From the NCBI RefSeq assembly GCF_900218015.1, contig NZ_UFQQ01000039.1, forward strand, positions 1 through 33,659: 33,659 bases of DNA, in the 5' to 3' direction. The translations under genes and the position numbers were made by a program. This document shows, piece by piece, positions 33,528 through 33,659 of the stretch. The notes under the pieces were generated by a model. That model had not been told where the DNA came from. It did not search any database and saw only the letters and a list, made by a program, of their open reading frames with translations. The DNA comes from Rhodopseudomonas pentothenatexigens. Its GTDB lineage: Bacteria > Pseudomonadota > Alphaproteobacteria > Rhizobiales > Xanthobacteraceae. The number at the start of each line of letters is the position of its first letter. Position 1 is the stretch's first letter.

Positions 33528-33659
33528 TCATGTGTCAAGGGTCTTACCTTGATATGGCGTGTCTGCTTTGACGAGTGCGTTGGCTGTGACGAGCAGTTTT
33601 CGGGCGATTGCGATGAGCGCGACCTTTCCGGGTTTTCCTTGCAGGCGAAGGGCGTTGTA
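33528..33659 (-). mobile_element. IS110-family transposase, C-terminal 43 residues, cut by window edge
   Basis: Reading the minus strand from the window edge gives YNALRLQGKPGKVALIAIAR then KLLVTANALVKADTPYQG and a stop at 33528-33530. The 'YNxL...GKPxKVAxIAxxRKLLxxxNAL' string is the conserved C-terminal end of transposase_20 in IS110-type elements (a DEDD/serine recombinase guided by a bridge RNA in characterised members). Only about 7 bases separate the stop from the palindromic repeat, consistent with the short 3' end of these elements. The rest of the element lies outside the window. Confidence 0.85.

Overview
The window looks like a chromosomal piece of a purple non-sulfur alphaproteobacterium of the Rhodopseudomonas palustris / Bradyrhizobiaceae type. 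The reasons are high GC, a photo-type RuBisCO-like protein, an AerR/PpaA-like B12-fold protein, TTAA-N7-TTAAC (CtrA-type) sites, and the alphaproteobacterial hemD-mitofilin-hemY and ffh-rpsP-rimM-trmD-rplS blocks. The species assignment is recognition from memory, not a database search. Both edges are cut inside insertion sequences: an rve/IS481-like transposase tail on the left and an IS110-family transposase tail on the right.

Layout. 1-2200: transposase tail, YjbQ-family protein, RuBisCO-like protein of the IV-Photo type. 2227-5910: a PhyH-like protein and an AerR/PpaA-like protein on the minus strand, then an 844-base gene-free stretch carrying an FNR/FixK-like half-degenerate palindrome and a perfect CtrA box, then a HAMP-only membrane protein. 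6000-6475: two hairpins and tRNA-Thr(CGU). 6632-10560: minus-strand haem block hemD > mitofilin-like > hemY. 10785-14197: tsaD, gpsA, EVE-domain protein and a methyltransferase. 14289-16959: AraC-type regulator, divergent from a DUF2336 protein plus PilZ protein with a CtrA-like site upstream. 16961-19116: dapF and mtaB, overlapping by one base. 19353-20842: two exported proteins (GyrI-like and SIMPL) with overlapping stop/start. 20852-22568: a metallo-beta-lactamase-fold enzyme and a VapBC-type pair. 22834-26809: ffh, rpsP, rimM, trmD, rplS. 27119-31159: leuC and leuD, separated by three small exported proteins and a zinc-metallopeptidase-like protein. 31762-33453: a methyl-accepting chemotaxis protein.

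Themes. Translation and tRNA modification are heavily represented: TsaD (t6A37), MtaB (ms2t6A37), TrmD (m1G37), RimM, S16, L19, Ffh and a tRNA-Thr with A37, which would be a t6A substrate. A second theme is envelope, motility and cell-cycle signalling: a HAMP-only protein, DUF2336, PilZ, a chemoreceptor and two candidate CtrA sites. Five copies or half copies of one palindromic GTCAT...ATGAC repeat family lie between genes, two of them inside the ribosomal-protein/SRP cluster. The right-hand IS110 element appears to have inserted into one of them.

I found no CRISPR array, prophage, or obvious undescribed defence or biosynthetic system. The least explained items are the IV-Photo RuBisCO-like protein, the B12-fold regulator with a degenerate cobalamin motif, the CtrA-linked HAMP-only and DUF2336/PilZ genes, and the exported small proteins between leuC and leuD.
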